Positions 15,884 through 24,267 of a stretch of DNA of 64,000 bases are shown here, piece after piece. Positions within the stretch are counted from its first letter, which is position 1, and each line of letters opens with the position of its first letter. Location: positions 62,001-126,000 of the forward strand of contig CAJXSL010000015.1 in NCBI GenBank assembly GCA_913060875.1, written 5' to 3'. Below the pieces are notes generated by a model. It made no database searches, was not told the origin of the DNA, and was given only the letters and a program-made list of their open reading frames with translations. This DNA comes from an uncultured Desulfobacteraceae bacterium (lineage in GTDB: Bacteria > Desulfobacterota > Desulfobacteria > Desulfobacterales > UBA5852). Both the position numbers and the translations under genes were made by a program.

Positions 15884-17944
15884 ATGGCGACACCATCCCA
15901 TGAAACACTGCATCACCACCTTGAAGAATTCAAGTCCGGTCACCGCCGGTTTGAAAATGCCTTCCAGGCCGTGGCCCGCATGATCCTGAGCAACAACATC
16001 CACAAAGTCGTGGTCAACGGCAAAACCACCTATGACTTCGGCATATTCCGTGTCGGTGCCAAACCCGTCATCGGCATGTATGACGAAATCAACAGTTTCG
16101 TCTCTTACGTCAAAGATGCCGCTGAAGGCGGCTCTTCCAAGGAGATGGCCTATGTCCTTGTGGGGGAACCGGGCAACGGCAAAACCTATTTCGTGGAATT
16201 CCTTTGTGAACAGTACCGCCGCTTCCTGAGCCAACCGGAAAACCGCCGCTATACGTTCCATTTTCGCAACCTCGACCGCATCGGGACCTATGGTAAAATA
16301 CGGAGCACCGAGTCTCAGACTTATGAAGATCCCATGGTGCTCGCCATGAACTTGGCGGAAACCCCGGAGGCCAGCCAACGTTACCTCAGCGACCAGATGG
16401 GATTCTCCCCGGCTTTGATCGATGAGATTTACAAAAACTACCGCCCGCTCGGCGCCTGCAGCGAGTATATCTGGAATGATATCCGCAGGGCCACGGACGG
16501 CAATCTGGAACAGATGTTGGATCACATCGAAATTTTCCCCATTCCCATGATGGAAAGTTTAGGAACCCTGACCGGGAAATATCCGGCCAAGGATAAAATT
16601 ACGTCCTCGGCCGTGGACCTGCTGGGCGAGGAATCGATCCAGCGGCTGCTGCACATCAGCGATACCGGCAACCCCTTTCGCTTTGACCTGCGACGGGGGG
16701 CCCTGGCGCGGGTGGCGGGCGGCGGCATTCACTTTTGTGACGAATTGTTCAAGAACAAAAAGGATCTGATCCAGGTCTATCTGGGCGTCATTCAGAACCG
16801 CAACATCGAAATCGACGGCTTCAAATGGCCCATCGACTCCCTGATCATCGCCACCAGCAACAATTCCGAATTCAACCGTTTCCTGGCGGAAAAGGAGGAG
16901 GCGCCCATTGTCGACCGCTGCCGCATTACCTATGTGTCCCACAATACCAATTACAAACTCCAGGATGACCTCACCCGCTATGCCATCGGCAGCGGTGCCC
17001 GCACCACGCTGAACCGGGAAGAACTCCACCAGGACCCCAACTTGAACTACGCCGCATCGGTCGCCGCTGTTTTGTCCCGGCTGCCCAAATCCGAAAAACT
17101 CACGCCGGTGGAAACCCTGAAATTGGCGGCCGGGGAAATCGCCGGTGAAAAAAGCATCAAAACCCTCTCGGAAGTGATCGACACCCTGAATCAGGAGCCC
17201 GACATCACCCGGCGTTTCGGGCAGAAAGGCCTGGGGCAGCGAAACCTGGGACGTGCCATTCAGCTGCTCATCGAAAGCTCGGAAACCAACGAGGGACGCT
17301 GCATGTTCGCCTACGACATCTTCAAAGCACTGGACCGCATCATCCTGGACTATGTTCCCGAGGCCAACGACCGGGGGAAATACCTCGAAGACCTCAAAAT
17401 TGCCCGGGGCTTATACAGAGAGCGAATCATGACGGAAATGTTCAATGCCTACATGGATGAACCCCATGCCATCCGCAAAGATGTCATGAACTACGTCAAC
17501 ATGATCATCGGCATCGATGCCGAAAACCTCGGTCCGGATAAAATGTGGAAATACAAGGATCCCCAGACCGGCGACTTGAAAGCCATGAAAATCGATGAGC
17601 GTTACATCAATAGCGTGGAGGAACGCCTGGGGCTTAAAACGGAAGAACAGCGGGAATCATTCCGCACCTCCATTCGCAAAATCTACGGCCAGAAAATATC
17701 GGTTCAACCGGACTACGATTTTATGGATAACCTGGAATTGGTCAAGGCGGTCACCGATGTACGCCTGAAATCCGATATTGCCGGAGCCGGCAGCCTGGTG
17801 GGCGCGCTGGCCAATCGGACCAATGAGGAAAACCAGAAGCTTTACGACCGCATGATCGATACCATGTTGAACAAGCTCGGTTACTGCCAGACCTGCGCCC
17901 AGAAAACCATCGAATACTTCTGTTCCCAAGAAGACGAGAATTGA
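15884..17944 (+). CDS. prkA: Serine protein kinase PrkA (YeaG family)
   Basis: The 686-residue protein has the PrkA architecture: an AAA-type domain with Walker A GEPGNGKT (residues 94-101) and a Walker B-like FCDELFKNKKD region, and a C-terminal PrkA kinase-like domain. Family members are cytoplasmic and, in E. coli, are induced in starvation with YeaH. The start is ATG 15884, preceded by AGGAGGG; an upstream in-frame start lacks a ribosome site. It opens a same-strand run of yeaH, spoVR and a second prkA-like gene. The substrates are not known here. Confidence 0.92.
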   Translation: MATPSHETLHHHLEEFKSGHRRFENAFQAVARMILSNNIHKVVVNGKTTYDFGIFRVGAKPVIGMYDEINSFVSYVKDAAEGGSSKEMAYVLVGEPGNGKTYFVEFLCEQYRRFLSQPENRRYTFHFRNLDRIGTYGKIRSTESQTYEDPMVLAMNLAETPEASQRYLSDQMGFSPALIDEIYKNYRPLGACSEYIWNDIRRATDGNLEQMLDHIEIFPIPMMESLGTLTGKYPAKDKITSSAVDLLGEESIQRLLHISDTGNPFRFDLRRGALARVAGGGIHFCDELFKNKKDLIQVYLGVIQNRNIEIDGFKWPIDSLIIATSNNSEFNRFLAEKEEAPIVDRCRITYVSHNTNYKLQDDLTRYAIGSGARTTLNREELHQDPNLNYAASVAAVLSRLPKSEKLTPVETLKLAAGEIAGEKSIKTLSEVIDTLNQEPDITRRFGQKGLGQRNLGRAIQLLIESSETNEGRCMFAYDIFKALDRIILDYVPEANDRGKYLEDLKIARGLYRERIMTEMFNAYMDEPHAIRKDVMNYVNMIIGIDAENLGPDKMWKYKDPQTGDLKAMKIDERYINSVEERLGLKTEEQRESFRTSIRKIYGQKISVQPDYDFMDNLELVKAVTDVRLKSDIAGAGSLVGALANRTNEENQKLYDRMIDTMLNKLGYCQTCAQKTIEYFCSQEDEN

Positions 17945-18003
17945 CAGCGGCCGACCGCTAAAGACATTGCCCCGGACAATCAGCCAACGGGAAATAAACC
18001 ACC

Positions 18004-19416
18004 ATGGCGACCAAAGGTGACCATAACCGCGGCACAAAGCCCCCGGATGACGCTTCAAACTCTTTTTCACCGTCGGCATACCGGGAAAAAAATGACAAGC
18101 GGTCTCATACCGTTCCCCCGGCCGGGGAGCCCAAGTCTTCCGCGAATCTGTATCCGGAGCACTTTTACAGTCGTGATGACTTTGCCGCTTTGCAGGATAT
18201 GCGGCCGTCGCCAGGGCCTTACATCACCCGTCTCCAGTCCCTGGACGAACTTTTGGAACGTGACCGCCAGCGCGAAGCGGACGGTTTTCCCCGTAAAATC
18301 CGCGTGGGCCGCATGATAAAACCGGGACTGGTCGGCAAAGACAAGGTGGTGGTCGTTCCCACGACGGTTGAAGAAAAATTGATTCACGACACATCGGACC
18401 ATCCACCGGAAGCCTCGCCGTCCTCAGGGGGGGCCGGCGAAGGGGAACCCGGCGACATCATCGGCGAACAGCCGGTCCGGCCGGCCGGCAGCGGCGCCGG
18501 AACCGGTCCGGGCCAAGGGGAAGGCGGTGGTCACGATGTCGAATCCAGCGCCTACGATCTGGGCCGGGTGCTGACCGAACAGTTCGCCCTGCCCAACCTT
18601 AAACGAAAAGGCAAAAAGCGCTCCCTCACGCGGTATACGTACCAATTAACCGACCGGCACAGCGGCCGGGGGCAGCTGCTCGACAAAAAAGCCACCCTGC
18701 GCAAGATTGTAGAGACCAACATCCATCTGGGCAATATCCCCGATACAACCCGGATCGACCCATCCGCTTTCCTGATTTCACCTCGGGATCGGATTTACCG
18801 GATTCTTTCCCCGGAAAAAGATTTGGAATCCCAGGCCATGGTGTTTTTTTTGCGGGACTATTCCGGCTCCATGGCGGGCAAGGCCACGGAGGTCGTGGTC
18901 ACCCAGCATGTGCTGATCTACAGCTGGCTGCTCTACCAGTATGCCCGCCAGGTGGAATCCCGCTTCATCCTGCACGACACCGAAGCGCGCGAGGTGGAAG
19001 ATTTTTATACCTACTACAATTCCACTGTGGCCGGCGGCACCCAGGTGGCCTCCGCCCTGGAACTGGTGAATACCATCGTGGAAAAAGAAAACCTGGCCCC
19101 GGACTACAACATCTATGTCTTTCACGGGACGGACGGCGATGACTGGGACACCCAGGGTACCCGGAGCATACCGGCGTTGGAAACCATGCTCACCTATGCC
19201 AGCCGGGTAGGCTTTACCGTGGTGGAACGACCGGCATCCGCCGGCGACACGGAGGTCAGCCGCTATCTGAACCACTCCCGCCTGCTCGAAACGCATGCCG
19301 ATCTGCTCAGGATGGACACCCTGTCCGAAGACGCCCCCGAATCCCGTCTGATCGAAGGTATCCGGCACCTGATCTCTGAAAAGGCTCCTGCCAGCCGGTC
19401 AAGCGATTCAGGATAA
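18004..19416 (+). CDS. yeaH: YeaH/DUF444 family protein with VWA domain
   Basis: The 470-residue protein belongs to the DUF444/YeaH/YhbH family that is almost always next to prkA. The N-terminal half is polar with a glycine-rich segment (about 140-180). The C-terminal half is a von Willebrand A-like domain with the MIDAS motif DYSGSM (Asp285 to Met290), which binds a divalent metal and mediates protein contacts. YeaH is thought to act together with the PrkA kinase. It begins 59 bases after prkA and ends 5 bases before spoVR, consistent with co-transcription. Confidence 0.9.
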   Translation: MATKGDHNRGTKPPDDASNSFSPSAYREKNDKRSHTVPPAGEPKSSANLYPEHFYSRDDFAALQDMRPSPGPYITRLQSLDELLERDRQREADGFPRKIRVGRMIKPGLVGKDKVVVVPTTVEEKLIHDTSDHPPEASPSSGGAGEGEPGDIIGEQPVRPAGSGAGTGPGQGEGGGHDVESSAYDLGRVLTEQFALPNLKRKGKKRSLTRYTYQLTDRHSGRGQLLDKKATLRKIVETNIHLGNIPDTTRIDPSAFLISPRDRIYRILSPEKDLESQAMVFFLRDYSGSMAGKATEVVVTQHVLIYSWLLYQYARQVESRFILHDTEAREVEDFYTYYNSTVAGGTQVASALELVNTIVEKENLAPDYNIYVFHGTDGDDWDTQGTRSIPALETMLTYASRVGFTVVERPASAGDTEVSRYLNHSRLLETHADLLRMDTLSEDAPESRLIEGIRHLISEKAPASRSSDSG

Positions 19417-19421
19417 AACGC

Positions 19422-21080
19422 ATGGAACTGATCGACCAACATACCAAAAGCATCATGGAGGGCTGCAAAATCCGCGCCCGGTCAGCCGGACTCCAGTTTG
19501 GAGATGAAACCCTGGAATATATCGTCACCAATCGCGACCTGCTGGAGCTTTCCCCCAAGATGATGATCCCGACGCTCTATGACTACTGGGTGCACGACGT
19601 GGAGGTTTTAAAAGAGAAGGGCAAATACGAGCTCTACCCGGGCAATCCCTACGAAACCGTCATCAACACCCGCCCGGCCATTTCCTATTATAACGACAAC
19701 AATCCGGATTGGCTCAATGTGATGATTTTCTACCATGTGCTGGGCCACATCGATATGTTCCAGAACAACGTTTTCTTTCGGCACACCTGGGATTACGATT
19801 TCAACGGCCGGGCCCTTTCGGACAAACGGGTCATTGCCCGGCTGCGATCGGAAAAGGGCCGCTGGGTCGACTACATTATCGAGTTTACCCGCGGCATCGA
19901 CAACCTGGTGGGATTCCATAAGGCCCTCTCGCGCCTGGACCAACCGTCCGGGCAAGGCTTCCCCTCTAAAATTGATTACTATTTTGATGTTTTTCTCCAG
20001 GCCCAGGACGATTTCAACATCAGCCGCTACGTTGCTGAAATCGACCGCTACAACCGCTGCCGCCGGGAAACCCCATCCCGTTGCGACGATGCCTTTTTTG
20101 CCGAAATCGAATTGAACCACCCGGAATTCCAGGCCCTGTACCAGAAGTATCGCGAAACCCACACGGGCGACCATCAGGATTTGATCGAGTTCATTGCCGC
20201 CCATTCCGAGTTCTTGAACAAAGATGAAAACCTGTGGATGAAAACCGTCATCCAGGTGGTGCGCCAGACGGCCATTTTCTTTCAGCCCCAGATTCGCACA
20301 AAAATCCTGCACGAGGGCTGGGCCAGCTACTGGCATGAAAAGCTCTTCCTGCAGGACGATCGCATCCAGGGCCACGAAGTGGAATATGCGCGTGTCAATG
20401 CCGGGGTTACCTCCCTGCCGCGCGTTGGACTGAATCCTTATGCCCTGGGGATGCGCCTGTTTCAGTACGTGGAGGAAATGGCCGACAAAGGCCGCTATAG
20501 TTTTCGGTTTCAACAACTGAAGGATGCCCGCCAGCGCGAGCGCTATGATACCGCCACAGGGAAAGGATATGCGCATATCTTTGACATCCGACGCAATTAT
20601 TGTGACTTCATGTTCATCAATGAATTCGTGGACCAGGATTTCGTGGACCGCCATCGGTTGTTCGTGGCGGGGAAGCGCCTGAATCGATCGCGCATGACAT
20701 GGGAATATTTTATCCAGAGCCGCGATGCGAACCGATACCGGCAAATGCTGATCGATTCCCTGTACCATCCCCCCCATATCGAGATCGACCGCAAGCGCAC
20801 CGATGAAGGCCCACTGGTGCTGAGGCACCGGTTCGAGGGCAAGCCGCTTGTCACCGAATTTATCGCCAACACGATGCTGGGCATCGAATACCTTTGGGGA
20901 CGGCCGGTCATTCTGGAAACCAATGAACAGGTGCCAACGGTTCCCAAGCCGGAACCTGCGCCATCCGCCGTACCCCTCGGCCGGCCAAGCGAAGAGCCCC
21001 CACCGCCCCCCGAGCAGTGGCAGCGCATCCGTTATACGATGCGAGACCGTAAGCTATCCCGCGAGGTTTTATCGGATTAG
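19422..21080 (+). CDS. spoVR: SpoVR family protein
   Basis: The 552-residue protein shows long SpoVR/YcgB blocks, including FYHVLGHIDMFQNN, ILHEGWASYWHEK and NPYALGMRLFQYVEE. In Bacillus SpoVR affects spore cortex formation; in Enterobacteria YcgB is co-induced with YeaG/YeaH in stationary phase, so a stress or dormancy role is likely while the biochemical activity is unknown. Length is typical. The final 45 residues are Pro-rich. It is separated by only 5 bases from yeaH and 8 bases from the next gene, so it sits in a tight operon. Confidence 0.92.
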   Translation: MELIDQHTKSIMEGCKIRARSAGLQFGDETLEYIVTNRDLLELSPKMMIPTLYDYWVHDVEVLKEKGKYELYPGNPYETVINTRPAISYYNDNNPDWLNVMIFYHVLGHIDMFQNNVFFRHTWDYDFNGRALSDKRVIARLRSEKGRWVDYIIEFTRGIDNLVGFHKALSRLDQPSGQGFPSKIDYYFDVFLQAQDDFNISRYVAEIDRYNRCRRETPSRCDDAFFAEIELNHPEFQALYQKYRETHTGDHQDLIEFIAAHSEFLNKDENLWMKTVIQVVRQTAIFFQPQIRTKILHEGWASYWHEKLFLQDDRIQGHEVEYARVNAGVTSLPRVGLNPYALGMRLFQYVEEMADKGRYSFRFQQLKDARQRERYDTATGKGYAHIFDIRRNYCDFMFINEFVDQDFVDRHRLFVAGKRLNRSRMTWEYFIQSRDANRYRQMLIDSLYHPPHIEIDRKRTDEGPLVLRHRFEGKPLVTEFIANTMLGIEYLWGRPVILETNEQVPTVPKPEPAPSAVPLGRPSEEPPPPPEQWQRIRYTMRDRKLSREVLSD

Positions 21081-21088
21081 AGGTGTTC

Positions 21089-23455
21089 ATGGAAAACGTT
21101 CGCCAAGCCATGCAAAGCCTGGACCGTTCCATCAAGGAACGCGGGCAACCGCCCCCCATACCGTTCGAAGAATTTCTCGGACGCGTGGTCCAAAATCCCG
21201 AAGGGTTGATGCGCAATGTCTTCCAGGTCTTTCACGACATGATCAAAGCCTATGTCTCCGCAGGTCACGACGAATACCCGGAAGACCCCGAGTCCATCCA
21301 CTTTATCTATTACGACTGCAGCCGCTTGTTCGTGGAGGGATCGGACAATCCCTTCTTTGCCGACCGGCTGTTTGCCAACCGCCTGATCAAGCTGGCCGAA
21401 GCCATGAAACGCGGCGCCCAGCAAAACAAAATCTACATTTTCGACGGCCCCCCGGGGTGCGGCAAGAGCACGTTTCTGAACAATCTGCTGATGAAGTTCG
21501 AAGCCTACGGCAACACACCGGAAGGCATGCGGTACGAGGCGGTCTGGCGTATCGACCGCCAGCAGCTGGGTATCGAACCAGGGTCGGAAGCGCTTCCCTT
21601 CTTTGAGAAGATGTTTTCGCTCATGGAGCGCACTTCCCGCGAAAACGAACCGCCCACCAGCGAGGGCGGCTACGGTCACCCCGGCAACCATGCCGGGGCG
21701 CCGTTTTTCGAAAACGACGCCCTACCCCCTGTGGAATCGGATGTGGTCGAAATCCCCTGCCCCAGCCACGATCACCCGATCCTGATGATTCCCAAACATT
21801 ATCGGCGCTTATTTTTCGAAGATCTGTTTTCCAACGACCGCTTCAAATGGACCCTTTTCACCGACAAGGCCTACGACTGGGTCTTTCGGGATGTTCCCTG
21901 CACCATCTGCGCCTCGATTTACCAGGCCCTGCTGAACCGGCTCAAAAGCCCGCTGAGAGTCTTGAGCATGCTGTATGCCCAGCCCTATCGTTTCAAACGC
22001 CGTATCGGCCAGGGCATCAGCGTATTCAACCCGGGGGATCGCACCAGCAAAGAACTCGTGCGCACCAACGCCAACCTGCAAAATCAGATCAATTCAGCCC
22101 TGAGGGAAAGCAGCCAGATCAAATACCTCTTTTCGCGCTACGCCACGACCAACAATGGCATTTACGCCCTGATGGACATTAAATCCCACAATATCGAACG
22201 GTTGATCGAATTGCACAATATCATCAGCGAGGGGGTACACAAGGTCGAAGATATCGAGGAGAATGTCAACTCCCTGCTGCTGGCCCTGATGAACCCGGAG
22301 GACAAAAAAAACATCCAGGATTTCCAATCCTTTTCCGACCGCATCGAGTATATCAATATCCCCTACATTCTCGACTTGAACACCGAGATTGCCATCTACC
22401 GCAACATCTTCGGTCAACAGATCGACGGCAGTTTTCTGCCGCGGGTATTGCATAATTTTGCCCGTATCATTATCTCCTCGCGCCTGAATCTTAAATCCGA
22501 AGCCCTTATCGAATGGATCGGGAATCCGGACAAGTATCGTCGCTTCTGTGACGAAAATCTCCAGCTGTTGAAGATGGAAATCTACACGGGCTATATCCCC
22601 ACCTGGCTCACCGAAAAAGACCGTAAACGTTTTACGGCCAAACGACGGCGCAAGGTCATCGGCGAATCGGAACGGGAAGGCGTGCGCGGATTCTCAGGTC
22701 GGGATTCCATCAAGATCTTCAGTGAATTCTACTCGGCTTTTGCCCGGGAAGACAAACTGATCACCATGGCCGATCTGTGCAAATATTTCACCAAGGTCCG
22801 CAAGGATCTTCTCGACCTCATCCCCGGCGGTTTTTTGGATTCCCTGGTCCGGATGTACGATTACACCGTGCTCCAGGAGGTCAAGGAGTCTCTTTTTTAT
22901 TACAACCGGGAACAGATCAGCCGGGACATTCTGAACTACCTCTTCGCAATCAATTTTGAACCTGGAGCCGTGGCCGTGTCGACCTACACCGGCGACCGGC
23001 TCGAAATTTCCGATGATTTTTTGGCCGACCTGGAAAAACGCCTGCTGGGCGATCGTGTCAGTAAAAACGAACGCGTGGCCTTCCGTGCGGACACCCAAAA
23101 GGCCTATACCACCCGCACCCTGACCCAGGAAATCATGATCGAAGGGCAGGCCGTCACCGAAACCCATCTATTCCAGGCCATTCTCGAGCAGTATGAACAC
23201 AATCTGAAGGAAAAAGCCCTGGACCCCTTCCTGGACAACGAAAACTTCCGGCAGGCCATCAAGGACTACCACGGCCCCTCTTTCAAAACGTTCGACCGTA
23301 AAATACGGGACGACGTCACCTTCCTGATCAACAATCTCGGGGGGAAATACCGCTACTCCGAAAAAGGCGCCCAGGAAGTCTGCATTTATGTCATCGACAA
23401 CGATCTGGCCCGGAAATTTGCGCAAAAGAATATGGGGGATAACAAAGGGGAATAA
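21089..23455 (+). CDS. Second PrkA-like AAA/kinase protein
   Basis: The 788-residue protein carries an AAA P-loop (GPPGCGKS, residues 120-127) and further PrkA-like segments, but it diverges from the first PrkA and is about 100 residues longer. Long inserts lie between the P-loop and the C-terminal part (about 190-240), rich in acidic residues. Such two-PrkA clusters occur in Desulfobacterota and relatives; the second copy may pair with the first. The ATG at 21089 follows GAGG at 21080-21083 and was preferred over a GTG at 21083. It ends 5 bases before the next gene. Confidence 0.85.
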   Translation: MENVRQAMQSLDRSIKERGQPPPIPFEEFLGRVVQNPEGLMRNVFQVFHDMIKAYVSAGHDEYPEDPESIHFIYYDCSRLFVEGSDNPFFADRLFANRLIKLAEAMKRGAQQNKIYIFDGPPGCGKSTFLNNLLMKFEAYGNTPEGMRYEAVWRIDRQQLGIEPGSEALPFFEKMFSLMERTSRENEPPTSEGGYGHPGNHAGAPFFENDALPPVESDVVEIPCPSHDHPILMIPKHYRRLFFEDLFSNDRFKWTLFTDKAYDWVFRDVPCTICASIYQALLNRLKSPLRVLSMLYAQPYRFKRRIGQGISVFNPGDRTSKELVRTNANLQNQINSALRESSQIKYLFSRYATTNNGIYALMDIKSHNIERLIELHNIISEGVHKVEDIEENVNSLLLALMNPEDKKNIQDFQSFSDRIEYINIPYILDLNTEIAIYRNIFGQQIDGSFLPRVLHNFARIIISSRLNLKSEALIEWIGNPDKYRRFCDENLQLLKMEIYTGYIPTWLTEKDRKRFTAKRRRKVIGESEREGVRGFSGRDSIKIFSEFYSAFAREDKLITMADLCKYFTKVRKDLLDLIPGGFLDSLVRMYDYTVLQEVKESLFYYNREQISRDILNYLFAINFEPGAVAVSTYTGDRLEISDDFLADLEKRLLGDRVSKNERVAFRADTQKAYTTRTLTQEIMIEGQAVTETHLFQAILEQYEHNLKEKALDPFLDNENFRQAIKDYHGPSFKTFDRKIRDDVTFLINNLGGKYRYSEKGAQEVCIYVIDNDLARKFAQKNMGDNKGE

Positions 23456-23460
23456 TCAAC

Positions 23461-24252
23461 GTGTGGCTCGTTATGGCAAACGCCGGCCCACATCCGGAAA
23501 AAAGCTTCCGGGCTTTACAGGGATTGGCAATCGGTCTTTCAGCCTTTTGGGCTGTTTTGGCTACCGCCCATGTCTGCCCTCTCCGGGCCCAGGACTGGAC
23601 TGCTCGGCGCCAAGAAATGGTGGCGGCAATCCGCGCCGATGTGATCGCGACCCGCAACTATATCGGCAAAGGATTGCTCCGACCTGACGTGCTTGCGGTT
23701 CTGGAACAGATACCCCGGCATGCCTTTGTGCCTGAGGATGTGCGTCCGGCAGCTTATGAAAACCGGCCCTTGCCCATCGGATTCGGGCAGACCATTTCCC
23801 AGCCCTATATCGTGGCTCTCATGACGGATCTATTGGAACCCGCCGCCACCGACAGGGTTCTTGAGGTGGGCACCGGCTCCGGCTACCAGGCAGCCGTTCT
23901 GGCCGAACTCGTCGCACGCGTTTACTCTATCGAAATCATTCCCGAACTCGCCCGCCGGGCCAAAGAGCGTTTCGGACGCCTCGGGTATACGAAAATCGAA
24001 ACGCGAGAGGGCGACGGCTATTTCGGCTGGTACGATGCCGCGCCCTTCGACGGCATCGTCGTCACCGCGGCGGCCGATCACGTTCCACCGCCGCTGGTGC
24101 GTCAACTCAAGGCCGGTGGCCGCATGGTCATCCCGGTCGGACAGCGCTTCAGTGTCCAGCAGTTGCTGCTCATTACCAAGGCCCAGAATGGCGACCTGAA
24201 AACCCGTCAGATCCTGCCGGTACGCTTCGTTCCCCTGACCGGCGTCCATTGA
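23461..24252 (+). CDS. pcm: Exported protein-L-isoaspartate O-methyltransferase
   Basis: The 263-residue protein has the PCMT fold: a SAM-binding motif VLEVGTGSGYQAAVLAEL, upstream GFGQTISQPYIVALMTDLL and a conserved HAFVPED block. It methylates L-isoaspartyl residues to repair aged proteins. Unusually, residues 16-44 form a hydrophobic signal-like segment ending in RAQDWTARR, suggesting export to the periplasm. The start GTG 23461 follows AAAGGGG. It is directly downstream of the second PrkA gene (5 bases) and upstream of a membrane spermidine-synthase-like gene, consistent with a maintenance or stress operon. Confidence 0.88.
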   Translation: MWLVMANAGPHPEKSFRALQGLAIGLSAFWAVLATAHVCPLRAQDWTARRQEMVAAIRADVIATRNYIGKGLLRPDVLAVLEQIPRHAFVPEDVRPAAYENRPLPIGFGQTISQPYIVALMTDLLEPAATDRVLEVGTGSGYQAAVLAELVARVYSIEIIPELARRAKERFGRLGYTKIETREGDGYFGWYDAAPFDGIVVTAAADHVPPPLVRQLKAGGRMVIPVGQRFSVQQLLLITKAQNGDLKTRQILPVRFVPLTGVH

Positions 24253-24267
24253 ACCGGGACTCATGTT

